DNA of 64,000 nt from Sugiyamaella lignohabitans. Lineage: Eukaryota > Ascomycota > Dipodascomycetes > Dipodascales > Trichomonascaceae. Positions 1-13,800 of the stretch are shown here, one piece after another (the stretch's first letter is position 1; each line of letters starts with the position of its first letter). Under the pieces are notes generated by a model. The model saw only the letters and a list, made by a program, of their open reading frames with translations. It made no database searches and was not told where the DNA came from. The stretch covers positions 1,302,001-1,366,000 of the forward strand of contig NC_031674.1 of the NCBI RefSeq assembly GCF_001640025.1, in the 5' to 3' direction. A program made the position numbers and the translations under genes.

Positions 1-3000
1 GAATTGAAGGATGCCAAGTATATTTTTAAGAACCTCATGAACTTTTTAAAGACAGTAATGTTTGGCCTGAAGAGCTGTAACCCACCTCCACCAAACCAGA
101 ACTTTACACCTGCTCTTTGGCAGGAATCTGCTCGGATGTTCAACTACGAACAAATTACAATTTTCCGGAGATTATTCAGAGAGGGCATCTCGGGTCATCT
201 TTTCTTTGCATCCAAGACGAATAATCCTGGTTATGGTGATGAGTCAAGCAAGGAGGGCCTTGATCTTAGTGGCCCCAGTTTGCCAATCATTAGTTCGAAA
301 GACGAAAAGGACTTGATGGAAGCATTTGCCACTGTGTTTATTCATATTGACCCTGCTTCATTCAATGAGATTGTTGATGCTGAGCTGCCTTTCTTGTATG
401 AGTCCATGTTTGCCAATCCTGCATTGCTCCATATACCTCAGTTTTTCCTCGCCAGTGAAGCTACATCCGCCAATTTCTCGGGCCTGCTGATATCGTTCTT
501 GAAGAGCAAACTCCCCGAACTAGGTGATGGCAACGCTGTTAAAGCCAATATCCTGATAAGACTATTCAAACTTTGCTTTATGGCTGTAAATTTGTTCCCA
601 GCTGCCAATGAGACCGTCATCCTGCCCCATCTGAAGGATTTGATTATCAAGTCAATGGAGTATACTACTACCGCAAAAGAGCCGGTTGTATATTTCCACC
701 TTCTTAGAACTTTGTTTAGAAGTATTGGTGGTGGCAGATTTGAGCTCCTCTATAAAGAAGTATTGCCATTACTTCATGTTTTATTGGAATCGCTCAACAA
801 ACTTCTGGCAACCGCGCGTAAACCTCAAGAAAGAGATATATATGTTCTCTTGTGCTTGACTGTTCCAGTCCGCTTGAGTTTTTTGGTACCTCATCTCAAC
901 TACCTGATGAGACCATTAGTACTTGCATTGAATGGTTCACAAGAGTTGGTGAGCCAGGGTCTTCGAACTTTGGAACTTTGTGTGGATAACTTGACCGCTG
1001 CATATTTTGATCCTATTATCGAGCCAGTGATTGGTGAGGTTATGGCCGCGCTATGGAAACATCTGCGACCTTTGCCTTACTATCACCAACACAGTCATAC
1101 TACCTTGCGCGTCTTGGGCAAGTTGGGAGGACGGAACCGGTCGTTTTTGACGGCACCAAACAATCTCCAGGCAACATCTGTTCTTGATCAGGATGCTAGT
1201 GTTCTTGTTTCTTTTGATGGTATCCCATCTGAGAAGCCTGTGAAGATCACCCCTGGTGTCGAGTGTGCCTTGTCGGTATTGGAGGACTTGAGAATCCCAT
1301 CTCATTACCGCATCAAAGCATTTGAATACTTGTCTGGTGTGTTGAAGTTGTTTATCAATACTTCTGAGGTACCAGATGACCTGGCGGCTCGTATTAAAGC
1401 CTGTGTCGATGTTATTATTAATCCAGAATTCCCTGAGAAAGTTGACCAACCTCTTCCTGATGGTACTTCTAAGGACTATGGCAAAAGACGGCTCCAGAAT
1501 CAACTGGTCGAGAAGCTACTCGAAGCAGTATTCTTTGCTACTTCTATCCCTGAGGTCAAGGATGATGCATTGGCACTAATCAAGAATTTGTGCGAACATA
1601 ACACTGTTGTCGAGTTAGGTGATTTCGTTCTTGAGAAACGTAAGGTGCTCCGTCCATTTGAGCTTGAGGAAAATGAAGGTATTCCATATATCGATCCTCG
1701 TTCGCTGCTTTCGGTTATCATATACGCCCTGTCTCATTATAACCCAGTTGTAAAGGAGACAGGAAAGCAAGCCATCCACTATATTTACGACGCAGGCGTT
1801 ATCTTTTTTGGATCTAGAGATGAGGTTCACAGATTCCCTATGTTTAGATCTTTGTTTGGCAAGCTTTCTCATACCTGTTTTGAGGAGCAGTATTTCCGCA
1901 AGGCCGGTGCATGTCTTGGTTTAAAGACCCTGATTCAGGACCTAGGCATGCCAGTATCGTGGATTTCCAGTCGTCAAGTTGAATTTGCTCGTACAATGTT
2001 TTTCGTTCTTAAAGATGTTCCGACTGACGTACCAAGTAATGTTCGTAAAGATGCTAGCAGCTTGCTGTTCTATGTCCTTGGTGAATGTAATAAGAACTTA
2101 ACTCCTGAGCAACTGGCTGACCGTCCGTTTAGACAACTGTCCGGATTATTGGCATATGAGCTTGGTACAGCCAATTTTGCAGTGCGTGAAGCTTCCAAAG
2201 AGGCATTGGGAATTCTTGCTAAGGTGACTAATAAGTCAGTCACTGAGATTCTTCGCCAAGTAACAAACATATTTTTGGGCCCAATTTTTGGCAAGCCTTT
2301 GCGTGCGTTACCATTCCCTATGCAGATTGGTTATATTGATTGTATCTCCTTTTGTCTCAGTTTACCAGAGCCTCTATTAGAGTTCAACGAGGAGTTGACC
2401 CGATTATTGCTGGAGGCACTGGCATTGGTTGATGCTGAGGATGAATCACTTACCAGTGCTCATAGAGTATTTGAATATAACACTTCAGAACAGTTGGTTC
2501 AACTTCGAATTGTCTGTATTCAATTGTTATCATTGGCTTTAACAACCTCTGACCAGCTGTCAGTACAGCAACCTCAAACTAGAAACAAGATTATTGCAGT
2601 TTTCTTCAAGACTCTGTACTCTCGCTCTAGCAAGGTTGTTGATGCTGCTCACTTGGGATTGAAAAAGGTTCTTGCTCAAAACTCTAAGATTCCAAAGGAT
2701 CTTTTGCAAAATGGTCTAAGACCTATATTGATGAACCTCTCTGATCACAAGAGACTGACAGCTCCAGGATTAGAAGGACTAGCAAGATTGCTGGAACTGT
2801 TAACTTATTACTTCAAGGTCGAGATTGGTAAGAAATTGCTAGATCATTTGAAAGCATGGGCTGAACCTAGTCAGCTTCATCAGAATTCTGTAAAAACTCT
2901 TTCCAGCCAGCAAAACATTCAGATTATAGTGGCAATTTTCAATGTTTTCCACTTACTTCCACCTACTGCTCATATGTTTATGAACGATTTAATCGTGAAC

Positions 3001-6000
3001 TTGTTTGATTTGGAAAAGAGCCTTCGTCGTCAACATGAGTCACCCTTCAGAGACCCTATTGCAAAGTTTTTGAATAGATATCCCAAGGAAACCTTGGATT
3101 ACTTTTTGCCTAAGCTTTCTGAAAGCACCTATGGAAGATTTTTTGCATCGATTCTGAATAACCAACATTGTGCTGATCTTCGTAAGTTCGCAAGGGAGAA
3201 CATAGATACTGTGAGGTCGGCAATTGCCGGTGAAGCCCCTCCTGAAGCTAAGAGTGTCGGCATTTGCAATTTTACCTACACGATGAGAGCACTTGCTAAA
3301 GATGATCCTTCATGGATTGTTGGGCAAAAGCAATACGTAAACGACATCTGTTCTAGCGTGGGAGATTTGTTGAAGACCTCCACTGCTTCACTGATGTCGC
3401 CTTTATATTTGCAGGTTGACCAGGCAATTGAGGAATTGCAACTGCTTATCGTCGTTTATATGGAGCAGGTAGAGAAAGACGAAGAGATGATTTTCTCGGT
3501 TATTAATATCCTAAACTCGTCCAATGCTACTATTAGCTATGCATTCCGTGATTACATTTTCAATAGCGTGGTTGTTTCAACTGAGGTCGAGAAAAGACGA
3601 CTGTATTTGATGAAGAGTATCGATATGATCAGTAACCGTGCTGTTTGTATTGCTGCACGCACTTTCGTTGTCAAAAACATTATTAATCCTATCTTAATTG
3701 TGGAAGGTAGACGAAACGGCGATCTGTCGAATTTACTTGAAAAATGTACAGGTACTGCCAGAGGTAACAGCTGGTTAGATGCAGTTCACGCCAAGATCTG
3801 GCGTCCTAGCTCTTCCTCCTCTGAAGATGGTGAGGGAGTTGGCACCATTGATCATTTCAGATTTGAACTCCTTCAAATGTCGGCTTTACTTATTAAGTTG
3901 GCTCCTTTGCTGGTTGCTGATGCTCGCAAAGATATCATCAAGTTTGGCTGGAACTATATCAAATTGGAGGATATTGTTAGTAAGCAGTCTGCTTATGTTT
4001 TGATTGCTTATTTCATCTCGTCTTATGACACTTTGTCTAAGATTGTCATTCAGATATATGTTGCTCTTTTGAAGACTCATCAGAATGAAGCCAAGAGCTT
4101 AGTCAAACAAGCATTGGATCTCCTTGCCCCGGTCTTGGTCAAGCGTGTGAACTCTCCACTTTGGGCCAAGTGGCCTCGTCGTGTTTTGAGTGAAGATGGT
4201 CACAATGTCAGCCAAGTTATCAACATTTATCAATTCATTGTCAGACAACCAGAGTTATTCTTTGAATTCCGTGATCACTTTGTCCCCAGCATTATTTCCG
4301 TAATGCCAAAATTAAGTTTCCTATCCAACTCGTCTTCAGAAAACCAAACACTAGCTGTGGACTTGGCCGAGTTGATTCTGAAGTGGGAGAATATGGCTGA
4401 AGCACTACCAAAGCCTTCAGACGCTGAAAAAGTTGAAAAGGATGAAAAGGCAGAAGATGGAAAAGATGCAGACAAAGTGGAGACCATTCCTCAGGCATAT
4501 TTTGTTCCCTTTACCCAGCGTGAAGCATGCATCACTTATTTAATCAGGTTTGTGTGTCTTTCGCCTCATAAGGTCATTGAGAATCCTCTTGGAAAGCGTA
4601 TTCTGTCGATTTTGAGTGAACTGTTGAGCACCAAACACTGGCCTGAGGTGGTCGTTAAACTGTCATTTTTTGAGCGTAGTTTGGTTCAAAATGAGCTTAC
4701 TGCCCCTAATGCTATTGCATTCTGTTTGAATGCATTGGAGGTAATCAAAGTGACTTTAGAGCGCCGTGACTCTAAGTGGATCTTATCCAACTTGCACCGC
4801 TTAGAGCGTTTACTAGAAAAATGTGTTCGTTCGAATAATACTGGTAAGTTTTAATAATTTTTTTTATTGTTGTCTTGGTAATTGCTGATACTAACTGTTT
4901 AGATATTCAACAAAGTCTGGAACATTTGTTGAAACTTATTTTCAAGGCTATTAACGAAGAAGCGACTGATGATGAGGATATTCCTGACTCAGTGTCGGCT
5001 TTCACTTCTCTTATTACTAATGTTATTCAGGAGCACTTATCTTCAGCTACTCACACCGCTGCTGGAATCATGATGGCATCGTCTTTGGTGAGCTATAAAG
5101 CTAGCGCTGTAGATAGTTCTCTGCCGGCCATAATGAAGGTCTTTGGTAAGCTCTGTAAAGATCACACCTCGCCCCCATCTAGTGAAGCCGATGCTGTTAA
5201 CAATAGTACTACTGCAAATGGAACTTCTAGTACCGCTGCTCCAGCTTCTGGCGCATCGGCCAACGGGGGCACTACTGCTGGAGCCAGTAGTGCCAGTGCC
5301 GAAAATGCTGCCACCGAAATCGATCCCAAACAAGTGGTTGTATTGTTAGAGAAGATCTTAGATTTGGCGTCTTTGAGAATCTCATATCTGGGAGACCAGA
5401 GAAGAGTATTCTTGTCTTTGATTGCTCAACTCATCGAGAGATCAAAGGACCATTCTATTTGCGCAAAAATCATCAAGATTACGCGCAACTGGGTATTTTC
5501 AAAGACTGATCTCTTCCCTACTACTAAAGAAAAGGCAGCAATTCTGTCAAAGATGATGGCTTTCGAGAGTAGGGGTGATCCAGAATTAACAAAAGAGTTC
5601 TACTCTATTGTTGTCAGCATTTACGATGATCCTGCTTTAGCCAGATCTGAATTGTCTGTTAGAATGGAGCATGCGTTTTTGATTGGTACTCGTCTGGCAG
5701 ATTACAAGACTCGCCACAGACTGATGACTATTCTTAGTGAAAGCATTGATACTAATATCTTGAAGAGGTTACAATATGTTATTGGAGAACAAAACTGGGA
5801 GTACATTGGAGAATCGCAATGGCTGAATCAAGCCCTCCAGATCCTGTATGGTGGTATCAAAGAGGATGTTCCTTTGAAATTGAGGAACAATGACTTCATG
5901 TTGGCCCCATTACATTCCATTAGCGATGCACTACCAAGTGGTACGTTAGAGGCTGCCGCAAAAGAGGACGTTAGTGACGATTTGGAGGCGTTTGTCCGCC

Positions 6001-9000
6001 GTAGAAAAGAATTCGTCAAAGAAGTGTCTACCGCAGCCACAGTGTCATCTTTCTTTGGACCATTGGTTGAGCTTCAGTATCAAAGTCCTGAACTTGTTCA
6101 CAAAATGTGGATAAATATGTTTCAGGTTGTTTATGTCAATGTTCCAAGAAAAGATAGAACTGAAATGATGAGGGCACTGATTATCTTGCTATCCAAAGAT
6201 TACCACAATAGACAGGTGGATGCAAGACCAAATGTAGTTCAAACTTTGTTAGAGGGTGTGGGTACTGTTGAACAACTTCCCCCTCAACTTGTCAAGTACA
6301 TGGGTATTGCATTCAATGCCTGGCATCCTGCTATGCAGATATTGGAAAACATTGAAGCACATCCTCAACGCGAGAGTTTGAAGGTCAGCGAGAGTAATTT
6401 GGACGCTTTGGCAGAGCTTTATGCTGGCTTACAAGACGATGACATGTTCTATGGATTGTGGAGACGGCGTGCCAATTACACAGAAACAAACTCTGGTCTT
6501 TCTTATGAACAATGTGGTATGTTAGGTAGAGCCATGCAGATGTACGAGGCAGCCCAGATCAGAGCTCGAAGTGGTGTTCTTCCATATGGAGAGTCTGAAT
6601 ATGGTCTCTGGGAAGATCACTGGATTATCAGTGCCCAGAAGCTGCAACAATGGGATATCTTAACTGAATTGGCTAAGCATGAAGGATTTACCGATCTCTT
6701 ACTCGAGTGTGGATGGAGAGTCGCTGATTGGACTGCTGATAGAGAACCTCTTGAGCAATCTATCAAGACTGTTATGGACGTTCCTACCCCAAGACGACAA
6801 GTGTTTGAGACCTTTTTGTGTTTGCAAGGATATGCCCAGAAGACTGAGACGGTTCAAGAGTTATCTAAGTATTGCGATGAGGGAATTCAATTGGCTCTCC
6901 GCAAATGGTATGGACTGCCGACCAACATTACTGGTGCCCATATTCCACTGTTGCATACCTTTCAACAGTATGTTGAGTTCATGGAGGCTAGCCAAGTGTA
7001 CAGTAGTTTGGCTTCTACAACAGCGCAGAACTTGGACGCCAAGTCTCAAGAATTGAAGGGTGTGTTACAGGCATGGAGAGAAAGGTTGCCTAATCTTTGG
7101 GATGATATTAATATATGGGGTGATCTTGTTACCTGGCGACAACATGCTTTTGGAGTTATTAACAAGGTGTATTTGCCATTGATTCCGTCTTTGAATCAAG
7201 CTAACGGTAACAACAATTCAACCAATTCTTATGCTTACAGAGGCTATCACGAAATCGCTTGGATCATCAACCGATTTGCCCATGTTGCCAGGAAGCATAA
7301 CATGCCAGACGTTTGTATCAGTCAGTTGACTAAAATTTACACACTGCCCAATATCGAGATCCAAGAGGCGTTCCTCAAGTTACGTGAACAGGCCAAATGC
7401 CACTATCAGAATCCTAATGAGATGAACACAGGTTTGGATGTTATTAGCAACACCAACTTGGTATATTTCGGTGCTCAACAGAAAGCAGAGTTTTTCACTC
7501 TCAAGGGAATGTTCTTGGCAAAATTGAATGCCATGGATGATGCAAACCAGGCGTTTGCTACTGCTGTTCAGATTGACTTGTACTTGCCAAAGGCGTGGGC
7601 TGAATGGGGATATTTCAATGATCGAAGATTCAGAGAACGACCTGAGGAGTTACTGTATGCTAGCAATGCCATTAGTTGCTATTTACAGGCAGCTGGCCTA
7701 TACAAGAATAGCAAGACTAGAAAGCTGCTCGGCCGTATTTTATGGCTCATTAGTTTAGATGATGCCAATGGATCAATTGCACAGGCGTTTGATACTTATC
7801 GTGGAGAGGTTCCTGTCTGGTACTGGATCACATATATTCCTCAATTGCTGACATCGCTTTCTCACAAAGAAGCTAGATTAGCGCGCCATGTTTTGATCAA
7901 GATTGCTAAGAGTTATCCACAGGCACTTCATTTCCATTTGAGAACGACCAAGGAGGACTACGCAATTATCCAAAGACAAGCCATGCAAGCAGCCCAGAAC
8001 GCCAGCCAAAGAGCTGGTCAGCAACCGGGTGGTGCTGCTGGTGGTGGTTCATCAGCTGGTACACCTAATCCTGCATCTTCCAGTCCAGGACCTGGTGCTG
8101 CCGCTGGCTCCCCGGTTCCACAAGCCTTTGCTGGTGGGGCTGGAGCTGGAGCCACTGGTCCTAATGGCCAGCCTAGTGCTAATAGACAACCATGGGAACA
8201 TGTGGATGAGATTATGGGTATTCTTAAGACTGCTTACCCTCTCTTGGCATTGTCTTTAGAAACATTTGTCGATCAGATCTATCATCGCTTTAAGAGTCCT
8301 GCCGATGAAGATGCTTACAGACTGATTGTTGCTCTATTCAATGATGGCGTGCAATATATGGGAAGACTTACTTATCCAAAAGAAGATGCGAAGTTACCTC
8401 CTGCAACAGAAACCAATATCACAAGGTTTGCTGAGAGTGTCTTACCCAAGCACATAAAACCAGCATTTGAAAAGGACTTTGTGGCGGAGAAACCAAATCT
8501 CGAGACTTATGTCATGAAGTTAAGAAAATGGAGAGATAGATTTGAGGCGAAACTTGATGCGAGACCAGACAAGATCAACTTGGAATCTCTAAGTCCTCCA
8601 CTCTGTGAATTCCATTACCAGAAGTTCGAGGACGTGGAGGTACCTGGACAATATTTCGAACACAAGGATAACAATATGCATTTTATCAAAATTGAAAGAT
8701 TTATGCCTACAGTGGATGTTGTCCGAGGATCTGGCGTTTGCTACCGAAGATTGTCAATTCGTGGTCATGACGGTAGTATTCATCCATTTGCAGTGCAATA
8801 TCCGGCAGCACGACATTGTCGTCGTGAAGAGCGGGTGGCGCAATTGTTCAAGATCCTTAATGGTGTTATTGCTCGTAGAAAGGAAAGTAGACGTCGTAAT
8901 CTCCAGTTCACTTTACCCGTTGCTATTCCTCTTACTACACATATCCGGATTGTCCAGGATGATCCACGGTACATTTCAATGCATTCTATCTACGAGAATT

Positions 9001-9896
9001 ACTGTAAGAGAATTGGCCAAAGTCGCGACGCACCATTGGACTTTTCTACCAAACAGCTTAGAGCAGCCTTTGATGTTAAGCTTCCTAAGCCAGATATTGC
9101 TGCTGTCAAGTTGGAAATTCTCACTGCCATTCAAGCGACTCTGGTTCCATCTTCTATTATGCGCGATGTAAGTATATCGGCTTTTTCAAAAGTCCTGAAA
9201 TTATATTTTGTCATGGTATCTAACAAAACTTTAGTATTTCTGTACTGCATACTCTTCATTTGTTGATTTCTGGCTGTTCCGAAAGCAGTTTGCTTACCAA
9301 TATGCTGGACTGACATTTATGACTTTCCTCATGAGTATCAATAACAGATATCCTCATAAGTTCTTGCTTAATTTGGGATCAGGAAATGTCTGGGCTACTG
9401 AGATGCTACCAAGTAAGTATAATGCTTATCCACTAGGAATGACTACACCGCTGATTACTAACATTGGCTAGTTTTGCCTCCTTCTAAGAATGCACCAACA
9501 TTCCACAATGGAGAACCTGTTCCGTTTAGACTGACACCCAACATTCAAACATTGATGGGCCCTACAGTCGTTGAGGGTCTCTACGCCATGTCTATTATGA
9601 TTATTGCGAGAGGTCTTACTGAGCCAGAATTTGATCTTGACCAATACTTGTGCGTATTCGTTCGAGATGAGCTCATTTCGTGGTACACTCAACAACACAG
9701 ACCCAGTGTGCAAGACCAGCAATTACGGGAGATTGTTAGAGTCAATGTTGAAGCTATTGTCAAACGAGCTACCTCGTTGGCACAAGTTGGACAAGGTAAT
9801 ATACCTGCCAACCAAACTGTCATTGATCTGATCTCACAAGCAGTCAACCCAAGACACCTTGCACTAACGGATAATCTCTGGATGCCCTATTTTTAA
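1..9896 (+). CDS. TRA1: Tra1, giant PIKK-family pseudokinase of SAGA and NuA4 (5' end outside the window)
   Basis: Scaffold subunit of the SAGA and NuA4 histone acetyltransferase complexes that binds transcription activators in the nucleus. Exons are <1..4843, 4903..9167, 9235..9412 and 9472..9896, giving 3236 residues in one frame; about 500 residues are missing at the 5' side if the length matches the roughly 3740-residue yeast protein. The introns are 59, 67 and 59 bp, each starting GTAAGT with a CTAAC branch point near the acceptor. The long N-terminal part is HEAT-like helical repeat, followed by FAT, the kinase-like region and a C-terminal FATC end (WMPYF). The kinase-like segment after the third exon (FRKQFAYQYAG) matches Tra1 rather than an active PI3K-like kinase. 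Low-complexity Ala/Ser/Thr and Gly/Ala inserts lie near 5190-5310 and 8020-8180. Identification is very firm. Confidence 0.96.
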
Positions 9897-10131
9897 AACG
9901 GTTGTATTATATTATTTTATGTTTATTATTATTTTATTATGTTAGTTAGATTAATTGATTATTATTTAAAAAATTTGAACAGTATCACCCTGCCAAGGCC
10001 TTGATTTCAAGTTACTAAGCGAGAACCCCGGTGTGTATAATATGTGAACTCATTATAAGCATAGATCATTTCAGATACTTAATGAAGACAGGAACCAAAA
10101 ATCATCTTCAAATAACTAACTTTACTTAATA

Positions 10132-10458
10132 ATGTCTCGCCACAGACCAGATCTTGTGATGTGTATGAAGCTGCCAGGAATTAATGTTGGCAGGCTTTGT
10201 GAAAAATGTGATGGAAAGTGCCCTATGTGTGATTCCTACGTTAGGCCTACAACCCAAGTCAGAATATGTGATGAATGTTCATTTGGTACCATTGCTGGTA
10301 AATGTATTATTTGTGGAAGCAATGGGGTTTCTGACGCTTTCTATTGCTATGAATGTACAAGACTTGAAAAAGACCGGGATGGCTGTCCACGAGTGATTAA
10401 TATCGGAGGAAATCGTAGTGATTTATACTTCGAGCGCAAGAAGCAACAACAACAGTAA
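10132..10458 (+). CDS. RDS3: Rds3/PHF5A-family splicing factor of the U2 snRNP SF3b complex
   Basis: A 108-residue zinc protein of the SF3b part of the U2 snRNP, needed for branch-point recognition in pre-mRNA splicing. The start [13 protein letters not shown] and the CxxC series ([24 protein letters not shown]) are the family's zinc-knot pattern, and the length equals the usual 107-110 residues. It is intronless here. The C-terminal tail ends in a short Gln run (KKQQQQ). It lies 235 bp downstream of TRA1 on the same strand and converges on DOA4. No odd features. Confidence 0.96.
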   Translation: MSRHRPDLVMCMKLPGINVGRLCEKCDGKCPMCDSYVRPTTQVRICDECSFGTIAGKCIICGSNGVSDAFYCYECTRLEKDRDGCPRVINIGGNRSDLYFERKKQQQQ

Positions 10459-10852
10459 TATACTCAGTCATGAAGAACTTGGATGGGATCTGATCATCTC
10501 ATCACTCTCGTGGTTCTTATTTTACATCTTTGGTTATGTTTATACATCAGCTACATGTCAGCATATACCTTCATCATTGCTCGCTCTAATAGGCCAAGTG
10601 AAGTTCTCCATCGTCTACTCGCAAACATTGCTAAGAGCTGGTGACATCGTCAAATTGTCGCAAGAGAGAATGATTCATAGTTCATTCACTGATCTTGTAA
10701 AAACCAGTGACCTAGCCGGTGACATGGCTTAAAATGAGTTTGTTCAAGGTCTTAAAAGGCACGAAATAACTCATGAACTCATATAAATAATGCATGTAAA
10801 TATAACAATATATGGCACAATGCTAATGTAAATAAAGAACCGACGAAAAAAA
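10459..10852. other. Intergenic gap between convergent RDS3 and DOA4
   Basis: An open frame on + (to 10732) overlaps the RDS3 3' end in another frame and has no family signature; I do not consider it a gene. The last 120 bp are AT-rich, as expected of converging 3' untranslated regions. Nothing else seen. Confidence 0.5.
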
Positions 10853-13800
10853 CTAATGTATAATTGGTCTTCTTTCATAAAACAGAACATAGCCGTGACG
10901 ATTGACCACGTTCTGTTTTGGGACTCCACAAGTGACACGAGTATCGTCAAAGTAACACCAACCTTTGCGACCCTTATTCACAAACGATGTATAGTGGCCA
11001 CCCTTTAATGTTCCGAAATGATTAGCCACGGCATATAAATCATAAATAAATGGTGCTGTTTGACCTCTCAAAGGCAATTTATCGAGTGTCTGCTCATCTC
11101 CAGCAGTGTAGTTCGGCCAGTATCCAGTCATATCTAGTCCTGTCAAAGGATACATAACAGGCGTCTCGAGTTTGTTACTCACCGAGTTCCCAATGAATCC
11201 TCGTCTTTGCTGGAATCGCTTGAGATGGATTATTAGAACTGGAGGGAATCTTGCAATCGTCAACCGTTTGCTAGTTCGACGAGGCTTCTTACATTTCGAA
11301 CAATGCCAGGCATCATCTCCATCCAGAATTTCTTCAGCCGTGAATAAATCAAAACAATCTTGAATTGTCACGTTCTGCTTATCCAAGGGAATTGGTAATG
11401 ACAAAAATGAGAAAGAGTTGAAAGTAGTAGAAGTATGGCCACAAGTGAGACATCTTAGCTGACTTCTATATTGGCCTTGAGCGATGTCTACAATGAGTGA
11501 ATAGTCAGACTTGAGATATCGCTCCCATTCAATTGTCGATGCAACACGAACACTCATTCTTTCCCTATAACTCTCCTCTTTTTCTGTGAGTTCTTTCATT
11601 CTTGCTTTGTCACCGTTGGAATTTAGTTCTTCATGTAGTCCGTCGAGAATAAAGGTCAGAAACTCCTGACAGTCTTGTTGCTCATAACCCTGAAACGTAT
11701 CTCTGAGTCTTCCTGCCAAGTCCTTTAAGGCAATGGGTGGCACATAACCTTCCTTGCCTTGAAGCATTCTCTGTACTAATGCCGCAAATGTTTGAGCTAG
11801 GACTCCCTTATAGCCCAGTTTGCTGTTGACATTGATAAACTGTTTGTATGAGTTATCGGCAAACACATCAGCTAATTTTGGCGTGCCAGCAAGACATTGG
11901 ATGATGCAATTCATGTAACAAGTATTTCCCAAATTTTTGAGTCCAGTGGTGAATTCTTTACTAGCAATATCTCGGGGTGAAACCATCAGAGATGTTGAAG
12001 ACACTGGTCGAGTGTACCCATTTACAGGTGGGCCAGGTGAAGGTGGCACCGATACTGACTGATGATGCATTGGAGGTGTGCTGTTAGGACCCTCTGCCGA
12101 GTTGTATGGATATACAACTACCGGTCTTGGAGAAGCAATAACTGAAGCATTAGTGGGTGGATTAATGTTGTTATTATTTCCATTACCATTAGAATACGAC
12201 TGAGGAGGAGGTGTGTACTGATTATAAGCATATGAAGATCTCCTTGGTTGGGTTTGAGGAGGAGCTTGTGAGTATGGCTGAGCAAATGATTGTGAATGCG
12301 CATGAGGTTGCTGATATGGAAGCTGAGGATATGGCTGGTACCCTTGCTGGTATCCTTGTTGATAATGTTGTCTTTGTGGAGACTGCTGTAAATGCTGTTG
12401 GAGACCTTGGGACTGAGGCTGTAGTTGTGGCTGCTGGTTTGACTGGTACTGACGAGGCCCTTGAGTTGATTGTGAGTGAGGTGAGCGTGGATATTGTTGG
12501 GGATGTTGTTGATATTGCTGGGTCTGATGATATGCAGAAGCTTGTATGTTGTAAAGATCTGTATGGCTTTCACGTCGGCTACCAGAACTTTCTCTGGATA
12601 ATCTTCTTGGTCCATAATCAGGCCTTTCACTAGAATATGCGTCAACAGAAACGTCACTTAAAGAAGGTGCGCTCCTGATATAATCGTTTACATCCCTTGA
12701 AAACGAGTGTGTGGATACAATGCTTCCCTTTCTCGATCCATAGGGTCTGGAAGGGATTTCCTGAGGCACAGTAGGAGAAGGAGGAATACCGTCATTATCG
12801 GTCTCATCCGACTGGACCTGCGAAGCGTTTGTGTCAGTGTTTCGAGTTAGACTCTTGGAAATATATCTACCATTTGTTTGATCCCACCAAGCATCAAAAC
12901 CACCCACCAACAAGCATGGGGGCCTTTTCAAAGGCTTGGAGAAAGCTCGTTCGTACAGGGCTGATACCAAGTAGTATAAAGAGAGACTCTGAGGATCAGG
13001 CATGGGGCCGCCCCGATACGATTCGGATCTTGAATCGGAGTCGTAGTATACCACGAGCTCATAAGAATCACGGCGATTGAATGCTTCTTGTTCCTTGGTA
13101 GGTGCTATAACCAGCGTGTCTTCTAAAGCGCCATCATTCATGTCTTTCCTCAAGGATACAGGCTCAATGCATACAATATTCGGCGCTGAGATGTGTCCAT
13201 TGTCAAACGAAGCACGGTCTCGAATATCCAGTACCAAAATTGACTCTGGAACATGTGTCAGATACTTCAAAAGGGTAGAAGTGGTGACAATCGTGGTCTT
13301 GGGGAATATTATCGGCGTATGATGGTTGTATTTGTTAGTAAATTGGATAGTTGGCGCCTGTGGCCGTTCGACTCGTGCTATTGGCGGTTCTGGTGATGGC
13401 GGTGGAGGTGGATCATATGAAGGAGGGGGAGTTCCAAGTAACGATGGAGTTGCAGACCTCGATGCCGGCGTAGACACCGACAGTTGCGTGTTTTTAGACG
13501 GAGGTGAAAGAGAAGATGCTGATTGTGAAATTGATGGTTTCGGAGGGCTAAGACTTGATGGAGCTAACAGAGGAGGCGGTAGGTGAGGTGATTCTGCATC
13601 AAGATAAGGTGAGTTTGGGATAGTACTCTCACCAGCAGCATGTGTTTGTGGTTCGACCACAGGACTAACACTGGTTACAGGTTCGGGATATGGACGTGGA
13701 CCACGAAGATTTCTGAACCGAGCCGCCAGTGGGTCTTCTCTAAGTGTTCCAGAAGCCCCAGGAGAGGTACTAGGTACACTAGAAGCACCATTTACACTGT

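Noticed and set aside
10418..10732. 104-codon open frame overlapping the RDS3 3' end
   Set aside because: Its first part is an out-of-frame shadow of RDS3 and the rest shows no domain or conserved pattern.
12118..12657. 179-codon minus-strand frame within DOA4
   Set aside because: It is a shadow of the Gln/Pro-rich linker of DOA4 in another frame.
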